This document shows, one piece after another, positions 1-8,733 of a stretch of 64,000 nucleotides of DNA (its first letter is position 1; every line of letters starts with the position of its first letter). The position numbers and the translations under genes were made by a program. The stretch comes from Nostocoides_A vanveenii (lineage in GTDB: Bacteria; Actinomycetota; Actinomycetes; Actinomycetales; Dermatophilaceae). The stretch spans positions 62,001 through 126,000 of the forward strand of contig NZ_BAAAPN010000003.1 in assembly GCF_039531165.1 (NCBI RefSeq), given 5' to 3'. Below the pieces are notes generated by a model. That model was not told the DNA's origin. It saw only the letters and a program-made list of their open reading frames with translations, and made no database searches.

Positions 1-1438
1 CCGCGTCCCACGCCCATTGCTCCAGCAGCTGCGAGGGGGCTTCGACGAAATCCCACTCGGTGGCCACGCCGCTGAATCGCACCCACTGCTGATCGCCGCC
101 GAGCACGTGATGGATCAAGTGGCCGAACTCGTGGAAGAGGGTCACAACGTCCTGATGCTCCATCAACCCGCGCGAGAAATTGCAGACCAGCGCACCCTCG
201 GGCAGGTTCCGACTCGAGACCCCCGAGACGAGATCAAATTGCGCAGCGTGCTTGAACTTCCCCTCTCGCGGATGGAGGTCGAGATAGATCCGGCCGATCG
301 GCGCCTGGTCGCGCAGGACGTCGTAGGCGGTGACGTCGGGGTGCCAGACGGGCGCGTCGGGCCGCTCGGCATACGTGATCCCGAAGAGCCGGCCGGTCAC
401 ATCGAGTAGCCCGGCCCGCACCGCGGCGAAGTCGAAGTAGCCGCGCACCGCCGCCGCATCCACGTCGAATCGTTCGCGCCGCACGAGCTCGAGGACGTAG
501 GCGGAATCGGCGCTCGTGATCGACTCGATCGCGGCGTCATCGCGCTGGGCACGCTCGAGAAGCAGGGCGAGCTCGCGCTGGGCCGGAGCGTGTGCCAGGC
601 CGGCGATCCGGTCGATGAACGCGCCGATGGCGCCGCCCGAGCCGATCATCTTGACTTCGGCGTCGTAGTCCGGCCAGTTCGGATAGTCCAACAGCCCGGC
701 CAGCTCGGCGCGCAGATCGAGGATCTCGTGCAGGACGGCGTCGTTCTGCGGCCACGCGCGGTTGTTGAAGGCGCTGACCAATTCCTGCCGCGCCGCCCGG
801 TCGTGGGCGAAGGTGCGGAACGGAATGACGTCGGGATAGTCGGTGGTGATCGTCACCAGGCCCTCGGCGTCGACGGGATGCGCGTCGATGAAGTCCTGCG
901 GCAGCCCGGCGAGCCGATCGGGGGCGACGCGGATCGATCGCACGTCATCGCGGATGGCGCGTCCGAAGTCCTGGCCGAGTTCGGTCAGCCGCTCGCTGAT
1001 CGCGGCCAGCCGCGTCCGCGTGGCCTCGTCCCGGTCGACGCCGGCACGCCGGAAATCCCGAAGCGTACGCCGCAGCACCCGCTCTGCGACGGCGTCCAGG
1101 CCGTCGGTGTCGAGCGCGGCGAGCACGTCGAAAAGCTCGCGATCGAGCGCCCGGCCGGTCAGGAAGCGTGCGATCTCGACGGTGCCGTCCTCCGCGGCCG
1201 TCCGGACACCAAGGTCTGGGTGGACCTGCGCGATCAGGCCCGCGGCACCACTGGCGTGCGCGATGGCGATGTCGCCGTCATTCCATAGAGCGAGAGTCTC
1301 GGCCGTCGTGCGCGGTGTGCCGTCCTTGAGGCGCTCGACGATCAAGCGCGCGGTCGCCAGGCTGGCGCCGACGCGCTCACGGACATACGGCTCCCACGCG
1401 GCCTGGTCGGCGGGCAGGGACTCAGGCTCGATAGACAC
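1..1438 (-). CDS. M3 family zinc oligopeptidase (C-terminus cut by window edge)
   Basis: Cytosolic metallopeptidase of the thimet oligopeptidase/oligopeptidase A family (M3), which degrades short peptides. I translated the minus strand by hand: the GTG start at 1438 gives VSIEPESLPADQAAWEPYV, and the frame stays open to base 1. The zinc motif HEFGH is at residues 436-440 (bases 119-133), preceded by DVVTLF and followed by LIHHVLGG, as in oligopeptidase A. A conserved EWDFVEAPSQ stretch follows. The family is usually about 650-700 residues, so roughly the last 180 residues (including the remaining zinc-side and substrate-side helices) lie beyond the window. The gene stands alone, read away from the mannosyltransferase gene upstream, with a 26-bp palindrome in the gap before its start. 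Family assignment is secure; the exact peptidase subtype (OpdA versus Dcp) is not. Confidence 0.9.
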   Translation of the reverse strand, partial: MSIEPESLPADQAAWEPYVRERVGASLATARLIVERLKDGTPRTTAETLALWNDGDIAIAHASGAAGLIAQVHPDLGVRTAAEDGTVEIARFLTGRALDRELFDVLAALDTDGLDAVAERVLRRTLRDFRRAGVDRDEATRTRLAAISERLTELGQDFGRAIRDDVRSIRVAPDRLAGLPQDFIDAHPVDAEGLVTITTDYPDVIPFRTFAHDRAARQELVSAFNNRAWPQNDAVLHEILDLRAELAGLLDYPNWPDYDAEVKMIGSGGAIGAFIDRIAGLAHAPAQRELALLLERAQRDDAAIESITSADSAYVLELVRRERFDVDAAAVRGYFDFAAVRAGLLDVTGRLFGITYAERPDAPVWHPDVTAYDVLRDQAPIGRIYLDLHPREGKFKHAAQFDLVSGVSSRNLPEGALVCNFSRGLMEHQDVVTLFHEFGHLIHHVLGGDQQWVRFSGVATEWDFVEAPSQLLEQWAWDA

Positions 1439-1477
1439 GCCCGCAACCGTAACCCGAGCGCGCGCTCAACCCCTGTC

Positions 1478-1503
1478 CCTAAACTCTGCTAGCAGCGTTT
1501 AGG
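1478..1503. promoter_or_regulatory. 26-bp near-perfect palindrome upstream of the M3 peptidase gene
   Basis: The arms CCTAAAC and GTTTAGG flank the self-complementary core CTGCTAGCAG; only one base pair (1485 against 1496) breaks the symmetry. It lies 40 bp upstream of the GTG start at 1438 and 35 bp past the stop of the gene at 1539. The absence of a loop and of a T-tract argues for an operator rather than an intrinsic terminator, although the same bases could fold as a hairpin with a CTAG loop. The cognate regulator is unknown. Confidence 0.45.
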
Positions 1504-1538
1504 TCACGTCCGGCACGGTAGACCCTGCTGCAGGACGC

Positions 1539-3245
1539 CTAACCTGTACTGGGCGGGGTCGCAGGGGGCCGGTTGGGTTTCATGCCCGGCCGCCCGAGGG
1601 TCAGCCAGACCAGCACCACCCACACCGCGAGCGCGGCCAGGGGCGCCACGTCGCGGCGCCACATCAGCGTCAACTCCTCGACGCGCGCGCTCATCCCAAC
1701 CACCCGTCCAGGGACGTATGCCAGCGCGACCACCACCCCGCGCGCGATCCACGCGCGCGTCAGCACCGCCACGCCCCCAGCCGCGCCTTGCGAGCCGAGC
1801 GCGGCCGCGCCGGCCAGGAAGCCGGGCAGCAACGCCCAGGCCAGTTGGTCGTACCACGGCAAGACATAGGGAGCCCCAACCGCATAGGCGAACGACAGGG
1901 CCAGGGCGATGGATACCGCAGAGCCAGCGCCCACTGCGCGTGTCGACGCGGTCGCACCGCTGCCGACCGGTCCGGCGCCCGGCGTCGACGCGGTCGCACC
2001 GCTGCCGACCGGGCCGGCGCCTGGCGCACCGGCGTTGTCGGACCGCGCCCGGTCCAGCACCTGCCAGCACAACCCCGCGAGCACCACGCAGACCACCCCC
2101 GCGACCGCGAAGACCACGGACCGCCAGGTCGCATCGGCCAGGTGCCCGCCACCCCATTCATAGACCTTGCGCCAGGGCGTCGCCAGCGAGATCGAGCGCC
2201 GCGCCCGCCCCAGTTGGTCGTAGGCATGCGGGCCCGCCCACCATTGCAGGGGGGCAATCACGACGAGCAGGCCCACGGCGGCGGCGACGTAGCGTCCCAC
2301 GGCGAGCATGCCCCAGAGGTCCCCTGCGACGACCGCGCCACGACCGCGAGGCCCCCCGGGCGCTCGTGCCGCGAGGACCCTGCGCTCGGAGCGAGCGTCG
2401 CGAAGCCATCCCATCCATAGAGCGACGAGGACCACCCCGGAGGTCACCTTGATCCCGATCGCCAGCCCCGCAGCCATACCGGCCGCGACCGCAGGGCGCC
2501 ACCCCGCCCGGCGACCAGCCAACAGAGCCGCCACCATCAGGGGAGTGGCGAGCGTGTCGACATGGGCCCCCAGCACCCCGGTCCCGACCACCAGCGGATT
2601 CAGCGTCCACAGCACGTCGACGTGCCCGTGCGCGCCGGGGAACAGGCGCCTCAGCAGCCACCGAGTCGACAGCCAGGCCACCACGATCAGCCACTGCCAC
2701 ACCCAGACGACCTGCCGCAGGTTGTCGCCGCCGATCCACGCCGCCAGGACCTGCCCGAGCGTCGCCAGCGGCCCATAGATGCTCGGCGTCGTCTGCCAGG
2801 GCGGCTGCACCGCGCTGGTCACCGGATCGTGCCCGCCCGCCCACGCGATCGGCGACTCCGTCCACGGATCGCCCCCGTGCAGCGCGATCCGCCCATAGGC
2901 TGCGTAATTCGTATGATCGGCCGACCCGACCGGCATCGACACCAACGCCGCCGCGGCCACCACCATCACGAGTGCCGTGGGTACGGCGCGCGGCGCCCGT
3001 AGCCCGAGCCACAGACCCACCCCGCCCAGCACGTATGCCGTGCCCACCAGCGCCGTCGTCGCCCCCGATCCGAGGGCCCACGGCAGTGCTCCCGGCGCCC
3101 AGCCGCGCTGCCCCAGCCCCACTTTGGCGGCGCTGTCGCCGAGCAGTCCGGCCAGGATGAGTCCGGCGAGCGATAGGCCCGTCAGGCCGGGCTGGACCCA
3201 CCGGCTGCGCCGCGCATCCGCTGCGGGCTGGAGTGGCGCCGGCAT
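1539..3245 (-). CDS. MptB-like polyprenol-phosphate-mannose-dependent alpha-1,6-mannosyltransferase (GT-C membrane protein)
   Basis: Predicted multipass GT-C glycosyltransferase (568 residues) resembling MptB/MptA, which extend the mannan core of lipomannan-type lipoglycans on the outer face of the membrane using polyprenyl-phosphate mannose. Visible features: a first TM near residues 22-40; the acidic first-loop motif SADHTNYAAYGR with HGGDPW; YGPL; NPLVVGTGVLGAH; and about a dozen hydrophobic segments. The ATG at 3245 lies six bases after the stop of the GT2 gene, so translation is probably coupled. GT2 enzymes of the dolichol-phosphate-mannose-synthase type supply the donor for this family, which fits the neighbour. 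An Ala/Gly/Pro/Ser loop near residues 408-436 is encoded by a duplicated DNA segment. Acceptor specificity cannot be read from the sequence. Confidence 0.75.
   Translation of the reverse strand: MPAPLQPAADARRSRWVQPGLTGLSLAGLILAGLLGDSAAKVGLGQRGWAPGALPWALGSGATTALVGTAYVLGGVGLWLGLRAPRAVPTALVMVVAAAALVSMPVGSADHTNYAAYGRIALHGGDPWTESPIAWAGGHDPVTSAVQPPWQTTPSIYGPLATLGQVLAAWIGGDNLRQVVWVWQWLIVVAWLSTRWLLRRLFPGAHGHVDVLWTLNPLVVGTGVLGAHVDTLATPLMVAALLAGRRAGWRPAVAAGMAAGLAIGIKVTSGVVLVALWMGWLRDARSERRVLAARAPGGPRGRGAVVAGDLWGMLAVGRYVAAAVGLLVVIAPLQWWAGPHAYDQLGRARRSISLATPWRKVYEWGGGHLADATWRSVVFAVAGVVCVVLAGLCWQVLDRARSDNAGAPGAGPVGSGATASTPGAGPVGSGATASTRAVGAGSAVSIALALSFAYAVGAPYVLPWYDQLAWALLPGFLAGAAALGSQGAAGGVAVLTRAWIARGVVVALAYVPGRVVGMSARVEELTLMWRRDVAPLAALAVWVVLVWLTLGRPGMKPNRPPATPPSTG
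1942..2021. repeat. Two 38-bp direct repeats (42-bp period) inside the mannosyltransferase gene
   Basis: Copies at 1942-1979 and 1984-2021 differ at a single base (T/G). The period of 42 bp is 14 codons, so the reading frame is kept and the encoded loop reads as a repeated GPVGSGATAST unit. It falls in a low-complexity extramembrane linker, where copy-number change would be tolerated. Confidence 0.85.
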
Positions 3246-3251
3246 GACCGG

Positions 3252-4166
3252 CTAGTCGCCTCGGCCGGCCGCGCGCTGGTCGTCCCCGCTGCCGCCCTGG
3301 TTGTCGCCAGCGCCCCGGTTGTCCCCGCCGCCACCCTGGTTGTCGCCGCCGGCCGCGCGCTGGTCGTCCCCGCCGCCGCCCTGTTTGTCGCCGCCGGCAT
3401 CGTGCTCGGCGCCTCCGGCCGCATCGGCGCCGCCCATTCCTGCGACGTTGCCGCGACCACCCGCGCGACCCCGGCGCCCAGCGGCGACGCGCGCGACATC
3501 GCGCATCTGCTTGCCGCGATGCAGCACGCCGGCCAGGTCAGTCCCGGTTGCCCGATGGGTGAACTCGACCGGCACCTCGACCACCCGGTGCCCGGCCGCC
3601 AGCACATCGAGGAGCATCCCGACCTCGACGCCCCAACCACTGGCCAGGGGCAGCGCCGAGGCGAGAGCGGGCCGGGTGATACACCGCATCCCGTTGAGGG
3701 GCTGAGCGAACTGGCGACCGGTGCGGGCCGCCACTGTCCGCTGCGCCAGGCGGACGACCCGCCCGCCACCCCCGGAGGAGTTCGCCCGCGGGATGTTGGC
3801 GACGGTCAGGTCGGCTTCACCGGCCAACACCGGCCCGATCAACGCAGCCAGATTCGCCGCACTCGCCCCGAGGTCGGCATCGACGAACAACACCGCCCGA
3901 GGAGCGAGCGGATCGTCGTGCGCCGCAGCGTATTTCGCGCCCGTCATCATGGCCGCTGCCTTGCCGTGATTGGACTCGTGCCGCACCACGCGCGCACCAG
4001 CCGCCTCGGCCAGCCGCGCGGTGGCGTCGCCGCTACCGTCGTCGACAACGATCACCAGATCGACATGCGGCAATCCGGCGGCCGCCGTCACCGTGGGGGC
4101 GATCCGCTCCGCCTCGTCCTTGGCAGGGATCACAACGGCGACGCTCATGGGGACTGGAGAGGTCAT
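3252..4166 (-). CDS. Family 2 glycosyltransferase with Gly/Asp/Asn-rich tail
   Basis: Cytosolic or membrane-associated GT2 enzyme related to dolichol-phosphate mannose/glucose synthases and glucosyl-3-phosphoglycerate synthase. The GT-A fold is clear: SVAVVIPAKDEAERI near the N-terminus, VIVVDDGSGDAT, then the DXD-type LFVDADLG and GMRCITRPAL. The open frame extends upstream, but the proximal sequence is implausible. ATG 4166 (MTSPVPMSV) lies 12 bases after the stop of the preceding gene, and ATG 4148 (MSVAVV) is an alternative. The final 90 or so residues are degenerate repeats of GGGGDDQRAAGGDNQ type without any domain. It sits between the DUF5926 gene and an MptB-like transferase; inference: it supplies an activated sugar or polyprenyl-phosphate sugar for that enzyme. 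Confidence 0.8.
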   Translation of the reverse strand: MTSPVPMSVAVVIPAKDEAERIAPTVTAAAGLPHVDLVIVVDDGSGDATARLAEAAGARVVRHESNHGKAAAMMTGAKYAAAHDDPLAPRAVLFVDADLGASAANLAALIGPVLAGEADLTVANIPRANSSGGGGRVVRLAQRTVAARTGRQFAQPLNGMRCITRPALASALPLASGWGVEVGMLLDVLAAGHRVVEVPVEFTHRATGTDLAGVLHRGKQMRDVARVAAGRRGRAGGRGNVAGMGGADAAGGAEHDAGGDKQGGGGDDQRAAGGDNQGGGGDNRGAGDNQGGSGDDQRAAGRGD

Positions 4167-4177
4167 GGCAATCTCGA

Positions 4178-5053
4178 TCAGCGCAGCGTGACCTGGCGGC
4201 TGATCAGGCCCGACCGAGCACCCCGCTCGGCCGCGGTGAGGGGGGCGCCGCCGAGGGCGGCGGCATACCGGCTGGTGAACGCACTGATCCCCTCTTCGTA
4301 GTCGGCGGCGGTCGTCCCGGCGGTCAGCTCCCATACGGGAATCAGCAAGCCGGCGGCACGGAAGGCGCCCAACAGGCGGGTACCCTCGCCGAGGGTCGCG
4401 GTCCCGGCCGCGGCGAGGCGAGCGAGCGCATTCGTGGCGTCGTCCTCGTCCTCGGCGAGCACGAGCCGGATGTGCGGGCGGTTGCCGAGCAGGCACCAGT
4501 AGGCCGCGGGCGCACCCGACATCTTCACGGTGGGGATCACCGAGTCGTTGGCCCGGGCCAGCGACTCCTGCGCATCGGCGTCGAGATCCTGGCCCTCGAC
4601 CCAGAAGTCATAGCCCTCGTGCACGGTGACCGCGAACGCCGCGTCGCCCTCGACCAGGTCCTGCACGCGTGGAGAGTCGTCGGTCGCCAGCGGCACTTGT
4701 GCCAATGGCGTGCCCGGGGCGGCGGCGAGCGCCGCGACGATGGCGCTGCCGAGGTCGCGCGAGGCGTCCCCGGTGGACCCGCCGCCCTGCGTGGCGACGA
4801 GCACGGCGCCGTCCGCGCGCCGTAGCGCCGGCCAGGCCATCGGCAGCACCGTCGCGATCGTCACCACGGCCGGCCCGTCGGCGGGGGCGACGCCGGCCTT
4901 GAGAGCGACCGTGGCGGTAGCCGCCGGCAGGATCTCGGTCAGCGCGACCCAGTCCGCTTCTCCGGCCAGTCCGGCGAACGGCCGGCGCACATAGGCCGCG
5001 GGGCGTGGCCCCTTCGGTGTGGCGGCGTGCTTTTTCCGTGCTGCTTTACCCAT
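4178..5053 (-). CDS. DUF5926 family protein
   Basis: A 291-residue soluble protein matching the actinobacterial DUF5926 family. It begins with a basic segment (MGKAARKKHAATPKG), followed by RRPFAGLAGEADWVALTEILPAATA, which is characteristic of that family. I chose ATG 5053 over the longer open frame (5137) because the extra residues look random and would overlap the upstream ATP-binding gene; the chosen start leaves an 8-base gap. No catalytic motif or membrane segment is visible. The family has no established function; the basic N-terminus suggests nucleic-acid or ribosome contact, but that is speculation. Confidence 0.75.
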   Translation of the reverse strand: MGKAARKKHAATPKGPRPAAYVRRPFAGLAGEADWVALTEILPAATATVALKAGVAPADGPAVVTIATVLPMAWPALRRADGAVLVATQGGGSTGDASRDLGSAIVAALAAAPGTPLAQVPLATDDSPRVQDLVEGDAAFAVTVHEGYDFWVEGQDLDADAQESLARANDSVIPTVKMSGAPAAYWCLLGNRPHIRLVLAEDEDDATNALARLAAAGTATLGEGTRLLGAFRAAGLLIPVWELTAGTTAADYEEGISAFTSRYAAALGGAPLTAAERGARSGLISRQVTLR

Positions 5054-5061
5054 GCAGGGGA

Positions 5062-5661
5062 TCATGCCCGACGACGTGAGGGTCCGCCCAAACTCGCCCA
5101 CACGGTGACGCTGTCCTTCTTCTCTGTGACGCCCCACTCGTGGGCGAAGGAACGGACGATCCGCAGGCCGCGACCGGACACCGCGAAGACCGCCTGGGGA
5201 CGCGGTTTGGGCGAGGTGTGGCCCCCGCCATCGGTCACCTCGACTTCAACGACGCCATTGCGTTCGGTCCAGTGCACGCGAACCGTGTTGTCGTGCAGCG
5301 GCTTTGCGTGGCGCAGTGCATTGGACACGAGTTCCGAGACGACAACGGCGATCTCGTCCACGGTCTCGTCGTCGACGCCGCGCGCCTCGGAGTCGGCGAC
5401 GACCGCAGCGCGCACCCGCGCCACGGACGAGGTCCTCCACGGGGCGCGGATGGTCCGCGCGTTGCCGACGCCGATCAGCCCGCCGAACTCATCCACCGCC
5501 GGCGGCTCCGGCGCCGTCTTGGCGGCTTTGGCCGCGACCCGCGGCGCCTTCGCCGCCTTGGCCGGCGCGGTTGCATCCGCGGTCGCCGGCTCCGCGGGCG
5601 GCGTCGTGCTGCTCGGCGCTGCTGCTTTGTCGCTGCGCGTCGACGTCTTCTCGGTGGTCAC
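5062..5661 (-). CDS. Anti-sigma-factor-type ATP-binding (HATPase_c_2) regulator
   Basis: A GHKL-type ATPase domain of the SpoIIAB/RsbW kind, common in actinobacteria, where such proteins act as serine kinases or anti-sigma switches. GTG 5661 is preferred because GAAGGA stands five bases upstream. Residues 1-60 are a low-complexity Ala/Pro/Lys linker (AAAPSSTTPPAEP type). The domain then shows ELVSNALRHA (N box with the Mg-binding Asn), VEVTDGGGHTSP (G1) and GRGLRIVRSFAHEWGV (G2). The N-terminal tail is unusual for RsbW but frequent in Streptomyces-type stand-alone HATPases. It heads a close run with DUF5926, GT2 and MptB-like genes. The partner sigma factor is not visible. Confidence 0.8.
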   Translation of the reverse strand: MTTEKTSTRSDKAAAPSSTTPPAEPATADATAPAKAAKAPRVAAKAAKTAPEPPAVDEFGGLIGVGNARTIRAPWRTSSVARVRAAVVADSEARGVDDETVDEIAVVVSELVSNALRHAKPLHDNTVRVHWTERNGVVEVEVTDGGGHTSPKPRPQAVFAVSGRGLRIVRSFAHEWGVTEKKDSVTVWASLGGPSRRRA

Positions 5662-5746
5662 GGGTGTCCTTCTCGCTGGTTGTGCTGCCTCGCCGATACC
5701 GGCGGGCTGCACTGCGGGCGGACCACACTTTACGTGCGGCAATCGC

Positions 5747-7210
5747 CTAGCGGCGAAAGATCACCCCGTCGTCCAGGCGCCCCCGCCGGCGCAGGCGCGC
5801 GCGGTCGACGAGATAGTTCTGCGGGACGCGCCACGGCCCTGAGCTGCCCTGGCGCGGGATCAGTGACGCACCCCGCTGCACATAGCCAGCGGCGAAGTCG
5901 ATGATCGGCCGGGTCGGCTCACCCGCCGGAGGCTCCTGCGGCCACACCTGCGCAAACCCGTGCCGCTCCATATAGTCCAGCAACCGGCAGACATAGCGCG
6001 AGACCAGGTCGACCTTCAACGTCCACGACGCATTCGTATACCCAAGTGCCAGAGCGAAATTCGGCACGCCCGAGAGCATGATCCCCTTGTATGACACCGT
6101 CGAGGGCAGGTCCACATCCACGCCATCGACCGCTAAAGCGGCGCCCCCGCCCGGCAGCAGCCGCAGGCCGGTCGCCGTCACCACGATGTCCGCCGGCAAC
6201 TCCCGCCCACTCGCCAGCCGCACACCCGTCGGTGTGAAGGTCGCGATGGTGTCCGTGACCACCTCCGCGCGGCCGTCACCGATCGCGGTGAAGAGATCGC
6301 CATCGGGCACCAAGCACAGCCGCTGATCCCACGGGTCGTAGGCCGGGTTGAAGTGCTCGTCGACGGGATAGTCCGCAGGCAGCGCCTTCGCCGCCTCGCC
6401 GCGGATCAGCTTGCGGACCAAGCCCGGCGCTCGCCGGCTCGCCTGAAACAACCCCCAGGACATCAGGATGTGATTCCACCGGGTGAGGGCGTAGGCCGCC
6501 CGGTCCGGCAGCGCACGCCCGGCGAGCGTCGCGATGCGGTCCTGGCTCGGCATACTCAGGATGTAGGTGGGGGAGCGCTGCAGCATCGTGACCTTCGACG
6601 CGGTCGCGGCGAGTGCCGGCACCAGGGTGACGGATGTCGCACCGCTGCCGATGACGACCACGCGCTTGCCCGCGTGGTCGAGGTCCGCCGGCCAGAACTG
6701 GGGATGTACCACCTGGCCGCGGAACTCCTCGACCCCGGGGAACTCGGGCGCATGGCCCTGTTCGTAGTCGTAATACCCCGTGCAGGAATAGAGAAACTTC
6801 GCCGTGGTCAGGCGCACCGCGACACTGCCATCGGGTTGGCGGACCTCGGCAGACGCGGTCCAGCGCGATGTCACACTCGACCACTGCGCGCGAACAGCCT
6901 TGTGCCCGTAGTGAATATGGCGCTCCACGTCATACTCGGCCGCGGTCGCCCGGATGTAGTCGAGGATCTCCGGGCCACCGGCGAGCGCCTGGGTGCCTGC
7001 CCACGGGCGGAAGGCATAGCCGAGGGTGTACATATCGGAGTCCGAGCGCACTCCCGGGTAGCGAAACAGATCCCATGTCCCGCCCATCCGCTCGCGCATC
7101 TCGACGATGGCGTAGGACGTGCCGGGCAGCTCCCGGGTCAGATGACAAGCCGCTCCGATCCCTGACAGACCGGCGCCGATGATGAGGACATCGACCTCGA
7201 GAGGGTCCAT
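5747..7210 (-). CDS. ethA: EthA-like Baeyer-Villiger flavin monooxygenase
   Basis: FAD- and NADPH-dependent type I Baeyer-Villiger monooxygenase (487 residues), inserting oxygen next to a carbonyl; in Mycobacterium tuberculosis the homologue EthA (489 residues) activates ethionamide. Seen: FAD Rossmann GAGLSGIG (12-19), GGTWDLFRYPGVRSDSDMY (43-61), the BVMO fingerprint FRGQVVHPQFWP (163-174), the NADPH site VIGSGATSVTLVPA, and the C-terminal YTNASWTLKVDLVS. The match to EthA runs end to end. The ATG at 7210 is immediately followed by the FAD fold, as expected. No TetR-type EthR neighbour is visible on either side, so regulation differs from that of the mycobacterial pair. The natural substrate is unknown. 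Confidence 0.9.
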   Translation of the reverse strand: MDPLEVDVLIIGAGLSGIGAACHLTRELPGTSYAIVEMRERMGGTWDLFRYPGVRSDSDMYTLGYAFRPWAGTQALAGGPEILDYIRATAAEYDVERHIHYGHKAVRAQWSSVTSRWTASAEVRQPDGSVAVRLTTAKFLYSCTGYYDYEQGHAPEFPGVEEFRGQVVHPQFWPADLDHAGKRVVVIGSGATSVTLVPALAATASKVTMLQRSPTYILSMPSQDRIATLAGRALPDRAAYALTRWNHILMSWGLFQASRRAPGLVRKLIRGEAAKALPADYPVDEHFNPAYDPWDQRLCLVPDGDLFTAIGDGRAEVVTDTIATFTPTGVRLASGRELPADIVVTATGLRLLPGGGAALAVDGVDVDLPSTVSYKGIMLSGVPNFALALGYTNASWTLKVDLVSRYVCRLLDYMERHGFAQVWPQEPPAGEPTRPIIDFAAGYVQRGASLIPRQGSSGPWRVPQNYLVDRARLRRRGRLDDGVIFRR

Positions 7211-7222
7211 GCCGTCATGTTA

Positions 7223-8284
7223 CTAGGCGGTAGGAAAAGTCCGCGCCGTGCCCACTATGCCCCGTGAAACCGCTGCGCCCCCTTGGCTTGACCCGCCCGC
7301 TCCGCCCGAGACGCCGCGGCCGCCGGACCCCCAGGATGAGTCGGGCACCGATCCGACTCCCGAATCCTGAACCGCCAGGAATTCGTCGATCTCGCGTGCG
7401 GTCGGTGCGGTGGCCGGGCCGCGGCGGGTCACCTTGATCGCGCCCGCCGCGTTGGCGCGCCGGGCTGCGGTGACCCAGTCCAGGCCAGCCGTGCGGCCGG
7501 CGACCAGAACGCCGGTATGCGTGTCGCCCGCCCCATTGGTGTCGACCGGACGTTGCGGATAGCCGGGCAGCATCGTCGTCGCGCCGTCGACATGGACGAC
7601 GCACCCCACCGGCCCGTCCCGCACGATGGCCACCCCACCGCTCGGCAGTCGACCGGCAACGGCCACAACGGAATCGGCGATCGCGCCGACGCCGACGAGC
7701 GCGCGCGCCTCGTCGGCATTGGACGTCCATACCGTCGTCTGCGCGAGCACGCGGTCCTGAACCGCCGGCTCCAACTCGCCGAACGTGGCCCCGGGATCGA
7801 GCACGACGACAACGCCCGCCGGCAGGGTGTCTAGCCATGCCAGCAGCGGGTCACGGGTCCGCCCCACGAGCGAGAAGCCGCTGATACACACCACGTCACC
7901 GGTCTCGGGCGCGCTGGTCTGCAGGCTCGCCACGCTGATCCGGCGCTCGGCGCTCTGCGTCGTGACGAAGGTCCGCTCCGCGCTCGGCTCGATCATCACG
8001 AAGCAGACACCCGTGTCGATTTCGGTGACGGCGGGCGCCGACCAGGTGATGCCCTCGCGCGTCAACGCGGCGCGCACCAGATCGCCATTGGGTCCGGTCC
8101 CGATGGCCCCGGCGTGGACGCACCGGGCGCCAGAGCGGGCGGCGGCGACGAGGATGTTCACGGCCCCGCCGGCATACAGATAGTGCGCGCCAGCCATGAC
8201 ATTGCCGCCGCGTTCGGGCAGGGCCGGCACCTCGACCACTTCGTCGATGAGCGCCTGGGCGGTGTGGATCACGCGCGGCTGCAT
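7223..8284 (-). CDS. PfkB/ribokinase family carbohydrate kinase
   Basis: Cytosolic ATP-dependent kinase of sugars or nucleosides (353 residues from ATG 8284). Visible: the N-terminal GG motif region (ALPERGGNVMAGAHYLYAGGAVNILVAAARSG broken across two segments), GTGPNGDLVRAAL, the TNADEARAL segment, and the C-terminal PfkB signature DTNGAGDTHTGVLVAG, whose GAGD carries the catalytic Asp and anion hole. The last 45 or so residues (SGGRGVSGGAGGSSQGGAA type) are a Gly/Ser tail beyond the fold. The longer frame up to 8359 lacks homology and is not used. Substrate (ribose, adenosine, fructose or a pseudouridine-like nucleoside) cannot be told from these motifs, and no transporter is adjacent. Confidence 0.85.
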   Translation of the reverse strand: MQPRVIHTAQALIDEVVEVPALPERGGNVMAGAHYLYAGGAVNILVAAARSGARCVHAGAIGTGPNGDLVRAALTREGITWSAPAVTEIDTGVCFVMIEPSAERTFVTTQSAERRISVASLQTSAPETGDVVCISGFSLVGRTRDPLLAWLDTLPAGVVVVLDPGATFGELEPAVQDRVLAQTTVWTSNADEARALVGVGAIADSVVAVAGRLPSGGVAIVRDGPVGCVVHVDGATTMLPGYPQRPVDTNGAGDTHTGVLVAGRTAGLDWVTAARRANAAGAIKVTRRGPATAPTAREIDEFLAVQDSGVGSVPDSSWGSGGRGVSGGAGGSSQGGAAVSRGIVGTARTFPTA

Positions 8285-8303
8285 GCGCGCATCTTGCCAG
8301 TGA

Positions 8304-8492
8304 TCAGCCTCCGGACTTGCGCCGGAACATCTTCTGGTGCGCCTCGGGCCCGTGGGCATGGTCGACCTTGCCGTGGTCGTGCGAGTCGGAGACGTCGACC
8401 CCGGCCCCCGACTTCTTGCGCTCGAGCGCCTCGCGGAACTTGCGCTTCACGTCGTCGTCGGGCAGGGCGCGCTTGCCGGAGTCGTTAGCCAT
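8304..8492 (-). CDS. Small DUF5302 family protein
   Basis: A 62-residue acidic/basic mixed protein starting MANDSGKRALPDDDVKRKF and ending KMFRRKSGG, with the segment SDSHDHGKVDHAHGPE in the middle. This layout matches actinobacterial DUF5302 proteins, which are short, His-rich and of unknown role. ATG 8492 is chosen; an in-frame ATG at 8507 would add five residues. No membrane segment. The His/Asp-rich centre might bind metal, but this is only suggestive. Confidence 0.65.
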   Translation of the reverse strand: MANDSGKRALPDDDVKRKFREALERKKSGAGVDVSDSHDHGKVDHAHGPEAHQKMFRRKSGG

Positions 8493-8618
8493 GCTCGCCA
8501 TCCTCACACGCTCCCCTGGGCGACGCCCGCGGTTTTCCGCCGGATCGCCGTATGCCGTTTCCCCGCCCGCCGCGTGTCGGTCACCGATGCGGCCGCGTCC
8601 GGCGGGTAGAAAAGTACC

Positions 8619-8647
8619 GACCCGGCCACGTATGAGATGGCCGGGTC
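8619..8647. promoter_or_regulatory. Perfect 10-bp inverted repeat in the catabolic operon leader
   Basis: Arms GACCCGGCCA (8619-8628) and TGGCCGGGTC (8638-8647) are separated by nine bases. It stands between the divergent DUF5302 gene and the ferredoxin gene, about 140 bp before the ferredoxin start. It could be an operator for a dimeric repressor or an RNA hairpin; no T-run follows. The rest of 8493-8784 holds no gene that I can support. Confidence 0.5.
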
Positions 8648-8733
8648 AAAGTATGTTCCGGGGCGGTTACCCCCGGGGGTTCCGCATCAAGGAACACGGC
8701 TCGGACCTCACGCGGGCATACGGGCAACGTTGG

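Noticed and set aside
3252..3420. Short repeats at the end of the GT2 gene as a CRISPR or satellite array
   Set aside because: Units are irregular, in frame and lack spacers; they encode a Gly/Asp/Asn-rich tail.
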